Assembly (NCBI GenBank): GCA_963693285.1 | Contig: OY848931.1 | Coordinates: 3,149,644 to 3,213,643, forward strand | Direction: 5' to 3' | DNA from: Xestospongia muta | Taxonomy: Eukaryota; Porifera; Demospongiae; Haplosclerida; Petrosiidae | DNA length: 64,000 bases | In this document: in pieces, positions 25,135 to 35,906 of the stretch | How the letters are laid out: each line of letters opens with the position of its first letter | Position numbering within the stretch: the first letter of the stretch is position 1 | The notes under the pieces: model-generated | What the model was told of the DNA's origin: nothing | Databases searched by the model: none | The model's input: only the letters and a program-made list of their open reading frames with translations | Made by a program: the position numbers and the translations under genes

Positions 25135-26965
25135 GGTACAAAGTTGATAGAAAATATATTTTTGAGAGTCGTGTGCAAATATATGTATGTTGTTAAGACC
25201 AGTCTTTAATAGAAAATATATTTTTAATATTACTGATATTCTACTTGTATTCAGCCTTTCACTTAGGGTACAAAGTTGAGAGTCGTGTGTAAATACATGT
25301 ATGTTGTTAAGACCAGTCTTTAATAGAAAATATATTTTTAATATTACCGCTACTCTAGGTTGTATTCAGCCTTTCACTTAGGGTACAAAGTTGAGAGTCA
25401 TGTGTAAATACATGTATGTTGTTAAGACCAGTCTTTAATAGAAAATATATTTTTAATATTACCACTACTCTAGCTTGTATTCAGCCTTTCACTTAGGGTA
25501 CAAAGTTGAGAGTCATGTGTAAATACATGTATGTTGTTAAGACCAGTCTTTAATAGAAAATATATTTTTAATATTACCGCTACTCTAGCTTGTATTCAGC
25601 CTTTCACTTAGGGTACAAAGTTAAGAGTCGTGTGTAAATACATGTATGTTGTTAAGACCAGTCTTTAATAGAAAATATATTTTTAATATTACCGCTACTC
25701 TAGCTTGTATTCAGCCTTTCACTTAGGGTACAAAGTTGAGAGTCGTGTGTAAATATATGTATGTTGTTAAGACCAGTCTTTAATAGAAAATATATTTTTA
25801 ATATTACCGCTACTCTAGCTGTATTCAGCCTTTCACTTAGGGTACAAAGTTGAGAGTCATGTGTAAATACATGTACGTTGTTAAGACTAATCTTCAATTA
25901 AAAATATATTTTTAATATTACCACTACTCTAGCTTGTATTCAGCCTTTCACTTAGGGTACAAAGTTGAGAGTCGTGTGTAAATACATGTATGTTGTTAAG
26001 ACCAGTCTTTAATAGAAAGTATATTTTTAATATTACCGCTACTCTAGCTTGTAGTCAGCCTTTTACTTAGGGTACAAAGTTGAGAGTCATGTGTAAATAC
26101 ATGTATGTAGTTAAGACGAGCCTTTAATAGAAAATATATTTTTGAGAGTCGTGTGTAAATACATGTATGTTGTTAAGACCAGTCTTTAATAGAAAATATA
26201 TTTTTAATATTACCGCTACTCTAGCTTGTATTCAGCCTTCCACTTAGGGTACAAAGTTAAGAGTCGTGTGTAAATACATGTATGTTGTTAAGACCAGTCT
26301 TTAATAGAAAGTATATTTTTAATAATACCACTACTCTAGCTTGTATTCAGCTTTTCACTTAGGGTACAAAGTTGAGAGTCATGTGTAAATACATGTATGT
26401 AGTTAAGACAAGCCTTTAATAGAAAATATATTTTTGAGAGTCGTGTGTAAATACATGTATGTTGTTAAGACCAGTCTTTAATAGAAAATATATTTTTAAT
26501 ATTACCGCTACTCTAGCTTGTATTCAGCCTTCCACTTAGGGTACAAAGTTAAGAGTCGTGTGTAAATACATGTATGTTGTTAAGACCAGTCTTTAATAGA
26601 AAGTATATTTTTAATAATACCACTACTCTAGCTTGTATTCAGCTTTTCACTTAGGGTACAAAGTTGAGAGTCATGTGTAAATACATGTATGTAGTTAAGA
26701 CAAGCCTTTAATAGAAAATATATTTTTGAGAGTCGTGTGTAAATACATGTATGTTGTTAAGACCAGTCTTTAATAGAAAATATATTTTTAATATTACCGC
26801 TACTCTAGCTTGTAGTCAGCCTTTCACTTAGGGTACAAAGTTGAGAGAGTCGTGTGTAAATTCTGTATGTTGTTAAGATGAGCCTTTAATAGAAATTACA
26901 TTTTTAATATCACTGCTACTCAAGGTTAACTATTCAGTCTACCACTTAGGGTTCAAAATTGAGAC
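25135..26965. repeat. 115-bp tandem repeat array 3
   Basis: The longest array, about 15-16 units of the 115-base repeat, including three hybrid units (about 26110, 26410 and 26710) where the AAAATATATTTTTGAGAGTC junction skips the middle of the unit. It ends in the degenerate ATTCAGTCTACCACTTAGGG edge also found at the end of array 1. Confidence 0.9.
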
Positions 26966-27805
26966 AGTCTTGTCTGTTCTTGATGCTGTTGTTGTGAGTT
27001 GTATTTTGAGGATGCCTACAACCTCTAGCTACATACATGAAAAAAGCTAATAAAGTGATTAAAGCTATTTATCTAATGCATCTTTCTTCATCAATTGCAA
27101 GATAAAACAACTGTGACCTTTTAGCTATATATAGACCTGACTTTGACTAACAAGGAGGGCATTAAAATGGTAATGTGTACAGTATATATGATTGAGATTT
27201 ATTGGTTGTCATGTATCCTCAACTATCTCCAATCATTCCTTCCTGCTGTACTGTTCACATCTATGTAGCAATAAGTAGCTAAAGATTATTTCTTTAGAAT
27301 GTCAAATGGTTAAAAATAGTTTAGCTATTTGTTTTTATAATTACATTTACAATACATAAATAGCACTGATTTTTATAAATTATCAATGTCTATCCTTAAA
27401 TTTATGTGCTTAATTTTATAGGGACTGGGGTAGAAATGCAAAGAAAGTTAGTGTTGCTTTAATATTAATAGTACTTACTATAAAGAATATACATTAGTAC
27501 ATACAGTTACTTTACTACGATATAATAAGTCTATCTACATGTTCTGTTATTTGGCACATAGCTACCTGAACTACATTGTAGTATGTATTTAAATCTTCTA
27601 GCCCACATTATCTATGTCAATCTTTATTTTTAATATTGGTCAAAATAAATCATTGATTCTATGTAACAAGTTGAAATTCAATTGTAAATTTTATTTTAAA
27701 GGTCAACAACATTACTAGAATCAAAATGTACAAAAACATTTCACCTAATATTTTTATGTAATATTACTAACACAGCAGCAATAGTTAATTGAATGTTCTC
27801 TGTTT
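26966..27805. repeat. duplicated 3' flank of PLAT-like gene (block 2)
   Basis: Nearly identical to 21546-22370, with a small insertion near 27041. No gene is seen. Confidence 0.8.
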
Positions 27806-28403
27806 TTAAAACATCTGCAAGGTCATATCAAATCGCCTAGCACTTGTTCCTTGATTTCCGTCAACCCAACGGAAGGTGTTAATGTCCATTGAAGCCAGCT
27901 CAAATTGACCATTAGAGGTTCCAAAAAAGGTTACAATGGAATCGATGTGCCAACCATCATTGCTATCTTCCACAAGAGCTATATTTTCAACCTCATTTTT
28001 CTTAATGCAAGAATCTCCAAAACCAAAACTTGGTACACTTATTTTCCAGAGATCACCTTTATTTTTTTGAAAGTCATTTCCAACAAGGTTAGGAAGATTT
28101 CCTTTGCGACGCACTCCATTGACTTTTAATTCAATTTCATGTGCACTTGCATGAGTTTGAGCACCACCATAACCAGAAGTAAATGCCATAATGTAAAGGA
28201 CAGTGATACAAGAACCTAGAAAAAGATTTGGAAGCAGCCATTAATGAATGAACATATTACTTACCAGATGAGATATCTCTGCGTTCGATGTCTTTTTCAG
28301 CTTCGTTTGCAGCATTGCGTTCAACTTCTTTCAATGGATTACACAAAGCAGATACTAATAGTCCTGCAAAGAAAAGGACAGACAAATACCACATCATTGC
28401 CAT
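27806..28403 (-). CDS. small secreted protein with PLAT/LH2-like fold, copy D
   Basis: Exon 1 is 28403-28265, the intron is 49 bases, and exon 2 is 28215-27806; 182 residues. Exon 1 belongs to a second subtype shared with the + strand copy E (FFAGLLVSALCNPLKEVERN, no LK insertion), while exon 2 resembles copies A-C. Copy D is therefore mosaic, as expected from gene conversion. GDQGTSARR reads GNQGTSARR here. The frame is intact. See copy B for domain evidence. Confidence 0.7.
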
Positions 28404-28481
28404 TATTATAATGTCTTCAAAGTTGTTAGTTTTCTCCAAAGATATCTAATAAACTGTGTGAAATGTCCTGCAGCTTCTATC

Positions 28482-28487
28482 TTTATA
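28482..28487 (-). promoter_or_regulatory. TATA box, PLAT-like copy D
   Basis: TATAAA on the minus strand upstream of copy D, equivalent to 33211-33216 of copy E in the opposite arm. Confidence 0.65.
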
Positions 28488-29560
28488 TACTGTCTACCAA
28501 AATGGTTTATGAACTTTGTAATAACAAAAGATAAGAAGGTACACAAGTACATCTTCTCACAACTCTATCCTTTGAAGATTTAACCAGCATTTCCTTTCAG
28601 AAGCCATACTGACTGTAGGCTGCAAACACATAACAGTTTAGTGGTATAATGAAAGGTCACAACTGTCTTATGCAGGGTACATAGTTGGAGACCATTTGGC
28701 ACCTGTAATCTGATCATTCAATCAGATACACCCACATGAATACCTTCAACTGAATGAAATCATCACAAATAATGCTGAGTGTGTTAGCTCATAAAGAATA
28801 AGAAGTTGGAGACAGTTTGGTGTCTGTCAATTGATCAATGAGACAGATATATACACCCACACTAATACTTTCAACTGAAACTATCACAAGTAAATAAAAA
28901 ATTCTTTTAAAATAAATGTAGGGATGGTCAAACAGGCTTAACATAGGAATGGGAATATGGGCACCCTTATATAGTAGCCATTATATCAAGGGCACAATGC
29001 TTTGTTGCAACATTTGTATGATGCAAACAATGCCATAAAAGTCTAAATTAAAAGAGTACTCAGTTAGATAGAAAGTGAGGATTTTGTATCAAAAAGTTTC
29101 TTTATTACGAGAAAGTAATTATATATTGTCCCTTTCTCTATCTTAAATTAATACAAGGGTAAAAAATCTCTTGTTGCACACATATAAACATTTAATTTAT
29201 GTTTGATCCTATGTTTCTGTTTTACCATATATAATTAGTTATGTTTACAGTATCATCTTAAATATAATATGTATATATCATAGTGAGAATATTATGATAA
29301 ATGTTTACATGTTGATAAGAGCATACATCTTTGTTGATAACCTCAGGGTAGAATATTCTTTGACCTTATAAATAGCTTGAGTTATATAAGATTACCATAT
29401 ACTGGTCAGTCATAATCAGTGGGTAGTAGTTCTAACATGTACTTTCAATTAATACATAAGCTCACAATTGTTATTAAGTACTCCTGACCTCAACACATGC
29501 ACACTATAAACTATATATAGTACTTGGCATTCCCCTTAAAAAAAACCTAACAGACGTAGT

Positions 29561-30479
29561 TGTCTTCTTTTAGCGAACGCCCTGTAATGGTTCATACAGG
29601 AAACAAATATATGTGTGTGTGTGTGTGTGTTAGAGTACAGAGTGCAAGTTTGAGACAGTTTGGCTGTATTCAAGATAGTTTTGTACAGTATTACTCACAT
29701 ATTGGTATTTGGTACATATAACATTTTGAATAAAGGAGATACAATAGATCAAATATAAACCTGATGCTTATATATCTGTGTGTACCAAAGACTTTGTGTT
29801 TTGTGTAAAGAAATAATAATAAATAATTACTTTATATAGTGTATTGAAAACCAAGAAAATTTAAAGTTCCATCTTGCAAACAATTTAAAGTGGATATACC
29901 ATAATTGTACGCTGATGTTGATTGGACAAATAGCACTAGGCCCATGCAGATCAATACACCCAGATTTATGCTTCACTAATTGAAATATGAAGACAGTTTC
30001 GATTAAAGCAGGTGTTTATTATCTACCCAACTGTCTTGCTGATCAGGTATAACAGGCTCCAAACTGTCTCCAACTTTGTACCCCACATAAACTTTGGTAA
30101 TAATATATAAGTTAATGGATGCATATACAGCACTACTTTCATGTGGGCGCATATCTTCCGGATCTCAGCTGTCTTACTGATTGAGCCATACTGTCTCCAA
30201 CTAGTTGTAGTAACAACTTGAATGCAAGCAGAGTGTGCTGAGGGAAATCCCAAATCATGTTTGTGCTAGAGCTCAGCAGCAAATAACAATTGTAACCTTT
30301 CATTAGACCAATATGTGTGCACTGCTGTCAGCTGCAGCATGGCTTCTGAAAGGAAATACTGGTGAATATTAATTGCCAAACTATCCCCAACTTTGTACCC
30401 TGCATGAGCTAATACACCCAGGATTACTTGTGATAGTTTCAGGTAAAGGTATTCAAGCAGAGTGTGTTGAGGGAAATTT
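29561..30479. other. spacer of the inner inverted repeat
   Basis: About 900 bases with no convincing gene. It contains a (GT)n run near 29612-29630 and several scattered copies of AACTGTCTCCAACTTTGTACCC (about 30050-30083, 30190, 30381), a motif related to the start of the 115-bp unit. Confidence 0.5.
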
Positions 30480-30757
30480 TTTTTGAGGGCACTCCCAATT
30501 ACTACAGTTTATAGTGTGCGTGTGTTGAGGGTCACCAGTATATAATAACAAATGTGAACTTATGTATTAATTGAAAGTACATGTTAGAACTACTACCCAC
30601 TGATTATGACTGACCAGTATATGGCAATCTTATATAACTCAAGCTATTTATAAGGTCAAAGAATATTCTACTTTGAGGTTATCAACAAAGATGTATGCTC
30701 TTATCAACCTGTAAACGTTTATCATAATATTCTCACTATGATATATACATATTATAT

Positions 30758-30761
30758 TTAA
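30758..30761. other. TTAA target-site duplication, left
   Basis: TTAA directly before the G-run end of the element. The paired uninserted arm (29241-29260, reverse complement) has a single TTAA at this point. Confidence 0.85.
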
Positions 30762-30957
30762 AGGGGGGGGGACATGCCAAAATTCAAAAATATTTTTTTT
30801 GCATAAATGTTATCTTTGACATATGCAATTCACCCTAAAAATATTTAAAAATTTTCTAAAAATTATTATCACTGTTAAAAGCAAGCTTCTTTTCGAAGCT
30901 CTTTTAAGGATTCTTCTGAGATTACAATGTTCTTCCTAGTAGGGTGGGGCTCCCTTG

Positions 30958-30965
30958 TGACGTCA
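30958..30965. promoter_or_regulatory. CRE-like palindrome, left arm
   Basis: TGACGTCA, the cAMP-response/ATF palindrome, 39 bases before the ATG of the P2RX7-like exon. The right arm has the same site at 32229-32236. Regulatory activity is only inferred. Confidence 0.4.
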
Positions 30966-31003
30966 CAGGGGGAACGAATGCTAGCATTCCTAGGTGCAAA
31001 GTA

Positions 31004-31590
31004 ATGGCTGAAGACTTTCAATGCAATGTATCTAGTCGGTATTCCAGCATATTAAGCCTCTCCTACTCTTCTTCTTCTTTTGATATGATCGAAAGCAGTG
31101 ACCCTGCTTCGTGTGTGGAATCTGACCTCGAGGAAGGCTCTGAGAACATAGTTGTTCCATATCAGTATGAACCAGAGGAAAATGGCTCTGAGTCAGAATC
31201 TTCAGATGAGTCTCAGAATGATGGGAGGTTACTAAATACTGAATGGTTAGTCTCTTGTGTCTGTTAGTCAGCTATAATAATGAATAAGAAGGCTACATGA
31301 GCTGTCTGAGCTAACTTCAAAATATTGTGTTATGTTATATATATATAGATACAATTTACCTGTGTAACTGTGGACATTGTATAGTCATGTCTACTGTAGC
31401 TGAGTGCATATGGTGTTGTGAGATAGACATTACAATCCAGAAAATGGGGCAGATTCAAGCACAGATATCCTGTATCACTGAACATGAAGGATTTGAACCT
31501 GTTTGCCTAAATGTTTGAACATTACAAGCAGGATATTTCAGTTATGGTACACATGATATTCAGGACCAACCAGGATATGAGTAAGTACAG
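31004..31590 (+). pseudogene. P2RX7-type zinc domain gene carried by the TTAA element
   Basis: Exon 1 (31004 to about 31246) encodes an acidic/Ser-rich start (MAEDFQCN, SSILSLSYSSSSFDM) and VPYQYEPEENGSESESSDES ending NTEW. Exon 2 (about 31350-31590) has CNCGHC, MSTVAECIWCCEID, ISCITEHEGFEPVCLN and LQAGYFSYG, which is the Cys/His zinc-binding intracellular domain of P2X7 receptors, here without a channel, as in many cnidarian and sponge stand-alone copies. A TGA at 31516-31518 replaces the Trp expected between VCLN and LQAGYF. The phase at the exon junction does not fit the best splice sites either. I read it as a captured, broken gene copy. Confidence 0.7.
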
Positions 31591-31947
31591 GGTTTTATTG
31601 AACTCACTTACAGTAGGCCATTACATACAGGCAATACAAATTTATCTCTTATCAACAGTTTACTAGTTGGTGTTGGGATTGGGTTGGAAGAAACATACAT
31701 GTATTACCTAGCTGTGTTGACAACAAAATTTGGACAAAGTTTCCATCTGCTCATTATGTTGGGTTCAAGTATCACTAACTCAACGAGACTAACATATAGT
31801 TAATGAGTTTAGAGTCAAGAGTAATGATATTAATTATTTTCATAACAAACAAATAATAACATTATTGAACTAATATTGAACTAATTTTGGAGAAGGCTGA
31901 AACGACTTCTGTGGCTCTTGATAGCAGAATCTGACACAAGAGACTAA

Positions 31948-32190
31948 TCATTCAGTATTTAGTAACCTCCCATCATTCTGAGACTCATCTGAAGATTCTG
32001 ACTCAGAGCCATTTTCCTCTGGTTCATACTGATATGGAACAACTATGTTCTCAGAGCCTTCCTCGAGGTCAGATTCCACACACGAAGCAGGGTCACTGCT
32101 TTCGATCATATCAAAAGAAGAAGAAGAGTAGGAGAGGCTTAATATGCTGGAATACCGACTAGATACATTGCATTGAAAGTCTTCAGCCAT
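31948..32190 (-). pseudogene. second copy of the P2RX7-like first exon (right arm)
   Basis: Inverted copy of exon 1 within the right arm, starting at ATG 32190. The final Trp codon (TGG in the left arm) is TGA here, and no second exon follows, so it cannot encode the domain. It exists because the element is a foldback. Confidence 0.75.
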
Positions 32191-32432
32191 TACTTTGCAC
32201 CTAGGAATGCTAGCATTCGTTCCCCTTGTGACGTCACAAGGGAGCCCCACCCTACTAGGAAAAACATTGTAATCTCAGAAGAATCCTTAAAAGAGCTTCG
32301 AAAAGAAGCTTGCTTTTAACAGTGATAACAATTTTTAGAAAATTTTTAAATATTTTTAGGGTGAATTGCATATTTCAAAGATAACATTTATGCAAAAAAA
32401 ATATTTTTGAATTTTGGCATGTCCCCCCCCCT

Positions 32433-32436
32433 TTAA
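32433..32436. other. TTAA target-site duplication, right
   Basis: Second TTAA, directly after the C-run end of the element. It continues as GATGATACTG, as in the uninserted arm. Confidence 0.85.
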
Positions 32437-33210
32437 GATGATACTGTAAACATAACTAATTATATATGGTAAAACAGAAATATAGGATCAATCATAAATT
32501 AAATGCTTATATGTGTGCAACAAGAGATTTTTTACCCTTTAGTATTAATTTAAGATATAAAAAGGGACAATATATAATTACTTTCTCGTAATAAAGAAAC
32601 TTTTTGATACAAAATCCTTACTTTCTATTTAACTGAGTACTCTTTTAATTTAGACGTTTTATGGCATTGTTTGCCAGTACAAATGTTGCAACAAAGCATT
32701 GTGCCCTTGATATAGTGGCTACTATATAAGGGTGCCCATATTCCCATTCCTGTCTTGGGCTTGTTTGACTATCTCTACATTTAATGTATTTTAAAAGAAA
32801 TTTTTATTTACTTGTGATAGTTTCAATTAAAAGTATTAGTGTGGGTGTATATATCTGTCTCACTGATCAATTGACAGACACCAAACTGTCTCCAACTTCG
32901 TATCCTTTATGAGCTAACACACTCAGCATTATTTGTGATGATTTCATTCAGTTGAAGGTATTCATGTGGGTGTATCTGATTGAATGATCAGATTACAGGT
33001 GCCAAATGGTCTCCAACTCTGTACCCTGCATAAGACAGTTGTGAACTGACATTATACCACTAAATTGTTATGTGTTTGCAGTCTACAGTCAGTATGGCTT
33101 CTGAAAGGAAATGCTGGTTAAATCTTCAAAGGATAGAGTTGTGAGATGTACTTATGTACCTTCTTGTCTTCTGTTATTACAAAGTTCATAAACCATTTTG
33201 GTAGACAGTA

Positions 33211-33216
33211 TATAAA
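33211..33216 (+). promoter_or_regulatory. TATA box, PLAT-like copy E
   Basis: TATAAA 78 bases upstream of ATG 33295, within the conserved promoter block of the family. Confidence 0.65.
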
Positions 33217-33294
33217 GATAGAAGCTGCAGGACATTTCACACAGTTTATTAGATATCTTTGGAGAAAACTAACAACTTTGAAGACATTATAATA

Positions 33295-33891
33295 ATGGCA
33301 ATGATGTGGTATTTGTCTGTCCTTTTCTTTGCAGGACTATTAGTATCAGTTTCATGTAATCCATTGAAAGAAGTTGAACACAATGCTGCAAACGAAGCTG
33401 AAAAAGATGTTGAACGCAGAGATATCTCATCTGGTAAGTTATATGTTCCCTCATTAATGACTGCTTCCAATTTTTTTCTAGGTTCCTGTATTACTGTCCT
33501 TTATATTATGGCATTTACTTCGGGTATTGGTGGTGCAAATGCTCATGAAAGTGCACATGAAATTGAATTAAAAGTCAATGGAGTACGTCGTAAAGGAAAT
33601 CTTCCTAACCTTGTTGGAGATGACTATCAAAAAAATAAAGGTGATCTCTGGAAAATAAGTGTGCCTAGTTTTGGTTTTGGAGATTCTTGCATTAAGAAAA
33701 ATGAGGTTGAAAATATAGCTCTCGTGGAAGATAGCAATGATGGTTGGCACATTGATTCCATTGTAACCTTTTTTGGAACCTCTAATGGTCAATTTGAGCT
33801 GGCTTCAATGGACATTAACACCTTCCGTTGGGTTGATGGAGATCAAGGAACAAGTGCTAGGCGATTTGATATGACCTTGCAAATGTTCTAA
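33295..33891 (+). CDS. small secreted protein with PLAT/LH2-like fold, copy E
   Basis: The only plus-strand copy: exon 1 is 33295-33433, the intron 48 bases, and exon 2 is 33482-33891; 182 residues. The 48-base intron contains no stop and is a multiple of three, so both spliced and unspliced readings are open. Exon 1 is of the copy D subtype (NPLKEVEHN). Exon 2 has private changes (GIGGANAHESAH, GDDYQKNK). AATAAA at 34001-34006 is the likely polyadenylation signal. I chose the ATG over an upstream TTG-initiated reading. Family features are as in copy B. Confidence 0.72.
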   Translation: MAMMWYLSVLFFAGLLVSVSCNPLKEVEHNAANEAEKDVERRDISSGKLYVPSLMTASNFFLGSCITVLYIMAFTSGIGGANAHESAHEIELKVNGVRRKGNLPNLVGDDYQKNKGDLWKISVPSFGFGDSCIKKNEVENIALVEDSNDGWHIDSIVTFFGTSNGQFELASMDINTFRWVDGDQGTSARRFDMTLQMF

Positions 33892-34706
33892 AAACAGAGA
33901 ACATTCAAATAACTATTACTGCTGTGTTAGTAATATTACATAAAAATATTAGGTGAAATGTTTTGTACATTTTGATTTTAGTAATGTTGTTGACCTTTAA
34001 AATAAAATTTACAATTGAATTTTAACTTGTTACATAGAATCAATAATTTAATTTGACCAAAAATAAAGATTGGCATAGATGTGGTCTAGGCTTTTAGCAC
34101 ATACAACAATGTAGTTCAGGTGGCTATGTGCCAAGTAATAGAACATGTAGATGGATTCATTATATTATAGTAAAGTAACTGTATGTACTAATGTATATTC
34201 TATTTTAAATACACATTACTATTACTATTATAGCCACATTAACTTCCATCACATTTCTACCCCATATATGTAAATTAAACTTGAGTAGAATGTTTATTAA
34301 TATTCTATGAATTAATAATATATTTTCTATTAAAGACTGGTCTTAACAAAATATATGAATTTACACATGACTCTCTCAAATTTGTACCCTAAGTGAAAGT
34401 CTGAATTGTTAACCTTGAGTAGCAGTAGTACTCCGTGACTTAAAAATGAATTTTCTATTAAAGTATGGCTTTATAGAACAGCATACATATATTTGCAATT
34501 TATATATGACTCTCTTCAGACAGAAAGAAAGAGAAACTCAAGTATTCTCCCTACCCACCCAGTCACCCACTACTAAATCACATCACCATTGATACCCACA
34601 TGGTTTCTTAACTTGCATTGTCTCACTATAGATAATAGGATTCATCATATATATTATGTATATATATATATATACATATTGTTATCTATCTTAATTTCAT
34701 TCAAGT
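33892..34706. repeat. outer inverted repeat, right arm
   Basis: Reverse complement of 18522-19336, nearly base for base, including the (TA)n run. It contains the 3' untranslated region of copy E (AATAAA at 34001) and one degenerate 115-bp-type unit (about 34320-34400). Confidence 0.85.
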
Positions 34707-34970
34707 TTAAAGAAATATAATTTTATAACTGAAGTATGAACTGTGAATTATTGAATTTCTATAGCAGTTGAATTGGCTTAAGTGAATCCATGGCCAACTC
34801 AGTTGGATAAGTTGATATACTACCAAACATTCACAAGAACTACTTTCTGAATGAAATTCCTGTGATAGCTGGAATAATTTGAAGTTATAGTCAACAAATT
34901 CATTCACAAAACATAAAAAACAACACCTAACTATAAAAACAAAAAAAAATTAGCAAAATTACATTAATAG

Positions 34971-35906
34971 TCACTGTATGTAAACTTCAATTAATTCAAC
35001 TGGTACATCTTGTGTACTGTTTATGGTTCCACAGCTTCGAACTTCAACATCAGCATTTGTAGTTTCATTTAGCTCCTTAACGAACCAAGGTGGATCATTA
35101 AACTTACAGCAAATCTCTCCATTTTCACATCCTTTGCCATCCCATAGAGGATCTTCTTCAAAAAAAAAGATCTTCAGGAAAAGGTGGAAGAGGGACTGTG
35201 GGTGTTCCACTTTCGCAAAAGAAGGAATCACCCACCCAAGGAGGGACAACATAATTTGCATATGTGTTATTGGTGCATGGACAAAATCTACATCCCTCAC
35301 ACAAAGAAGCAGCAAAACTCCATATATGTTTTCGTGGGCTTCCATATGTGATAGCAATACCATCAAGGTAGTAAGTATCTATGGTAGTGGTGTTTTAAAC
35401 TGGTTGTAATAGGAAAATGCGTATGTGCGGCCATGTTGATAACCAATGATTCGACCACGCACTTTGTTGTAGCGTATTCCTTGCGTAGGATAAATTACAG
35501 AGTCACAATAATAAGTCCTATATTTTTTAGTGCATGTTCTTATAGGATGTGTAATTTCCTTCCATGTTGAAGAACAGTGGTGGGTGGGATCAGACATATT
35601 GAGGAAAGCAATACGTGTCCATGCACCATCACAATAAGCTTGTACAATACTACCATTTGATGCCTTTATCCAGTAGTAACCTGGAGGAAGTCCTGGTCGT
35701 AGTTTAGCAATTTCTTTGCAAGAAGCAGCAGGGTAATAAGCTTCACCAACTATTTCTTTTTGTAATGCTAGTTTAACTGCCTGTTCAATAAGCTGTCCAA
35801 TTTTTTGATAGGTTTTTTCTTCCTGTGTGCTGTTTGAAGTTGCCATGGAAACAGCAAAGAGCCAGAAGATACATACATAATTCACAATTATAAGTTTGAC
35901 TTCCAT
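34971..35906 (-). pseudogene. fibrinogen-related secreted protein, two frame breaks
   Basis: A single long minus-strand coding region from ATG 35906: signal peptide (residues 1-20), a short helical stretch, then a fibrinogen-like start SCKEIAKLRPGLPPGYYWIK and AYCDGAWTRIAFLNM. After the first break (about 35390, at an A run), DGIAITYGSPRKHIWSFAA, CPCTNNTYANYVVPPWVGD and FFCESG follow. After the second (a 9-base A/T run at 35160-35168) come EEDPLWDGKGCENGEICCKF, NDPPWF and the stop at 34971. These motifs occur in this order in secreted fibrinogen-related proteins of sponges and cnidarians. Everything is in order except two single-base shifts in homopolymers, so sequence error is as likely as true decay. 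Confidence 0.7.

Larger units (their letters stand above)
27806..29560. repeat. inner inverted repeat, left arm
   Basis: Copy D and its 1.1-kb upstream region pair as reverse complement with 30480-33891, once the 1671-bp element and its duplicated TTAA there are removed. Pairing is easy to follow at 28560-28760 versus 33000-33150 and at 29240-29420 versus 30600-30760. Confidence 0.85.
30762..32432. mobile_element. TTAA-specific (piggyBac-type) foldback element, 1671 bp
   Basis: Both ends read AGGGGGGGGG then ACATGCCAAAA inward. About 500 bases at each end (30762-31261 and 31933-32432) are inverted copies of each other, giving a foldback structure. TTAA is duplicated on both sides. The ancestral uninserted sequence is present in the same window as the other palindrome arm, so the insertion is shown directly. 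Each arm carries a P2RX7-like first exon, and the left arm plus the centre carries a second exon. No transposase is seen, so it is non-autonomous. Assignment to piggyBac rests on TTAA alone. Confidence 0.8.
30480..33891. repeat. inner inverted repeat, right arm (interrupted)
   Basis: Reverse complement of 27806-29560, split by the TTAA element at 30762-32432. On the right it carries PLAT-like copy E. Beyond 33891 the similarity switches partner to the copy A flank at 18522-19336. Confidence 0.85.

Noticed and set aside
25700..25897. 65-residue open frame with internal repeats
   Set aside because: It is the 115-bp satellite read in one frame.
20070..26965. Regular repeats that might be a CRISPR array
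   Set aside because: The 115-base units are directly abutting with no unique spacers, and the context is eukaryotic.
35385..35400. Programmed -1 frameshift at TTTAAAAC in the fibrinogen-related gene
   Set aside because: The zero-frame codons are TTT AAA ACA, which do not match the X XXY YYZ slippery pattern; a homopolymer indel is simpler.
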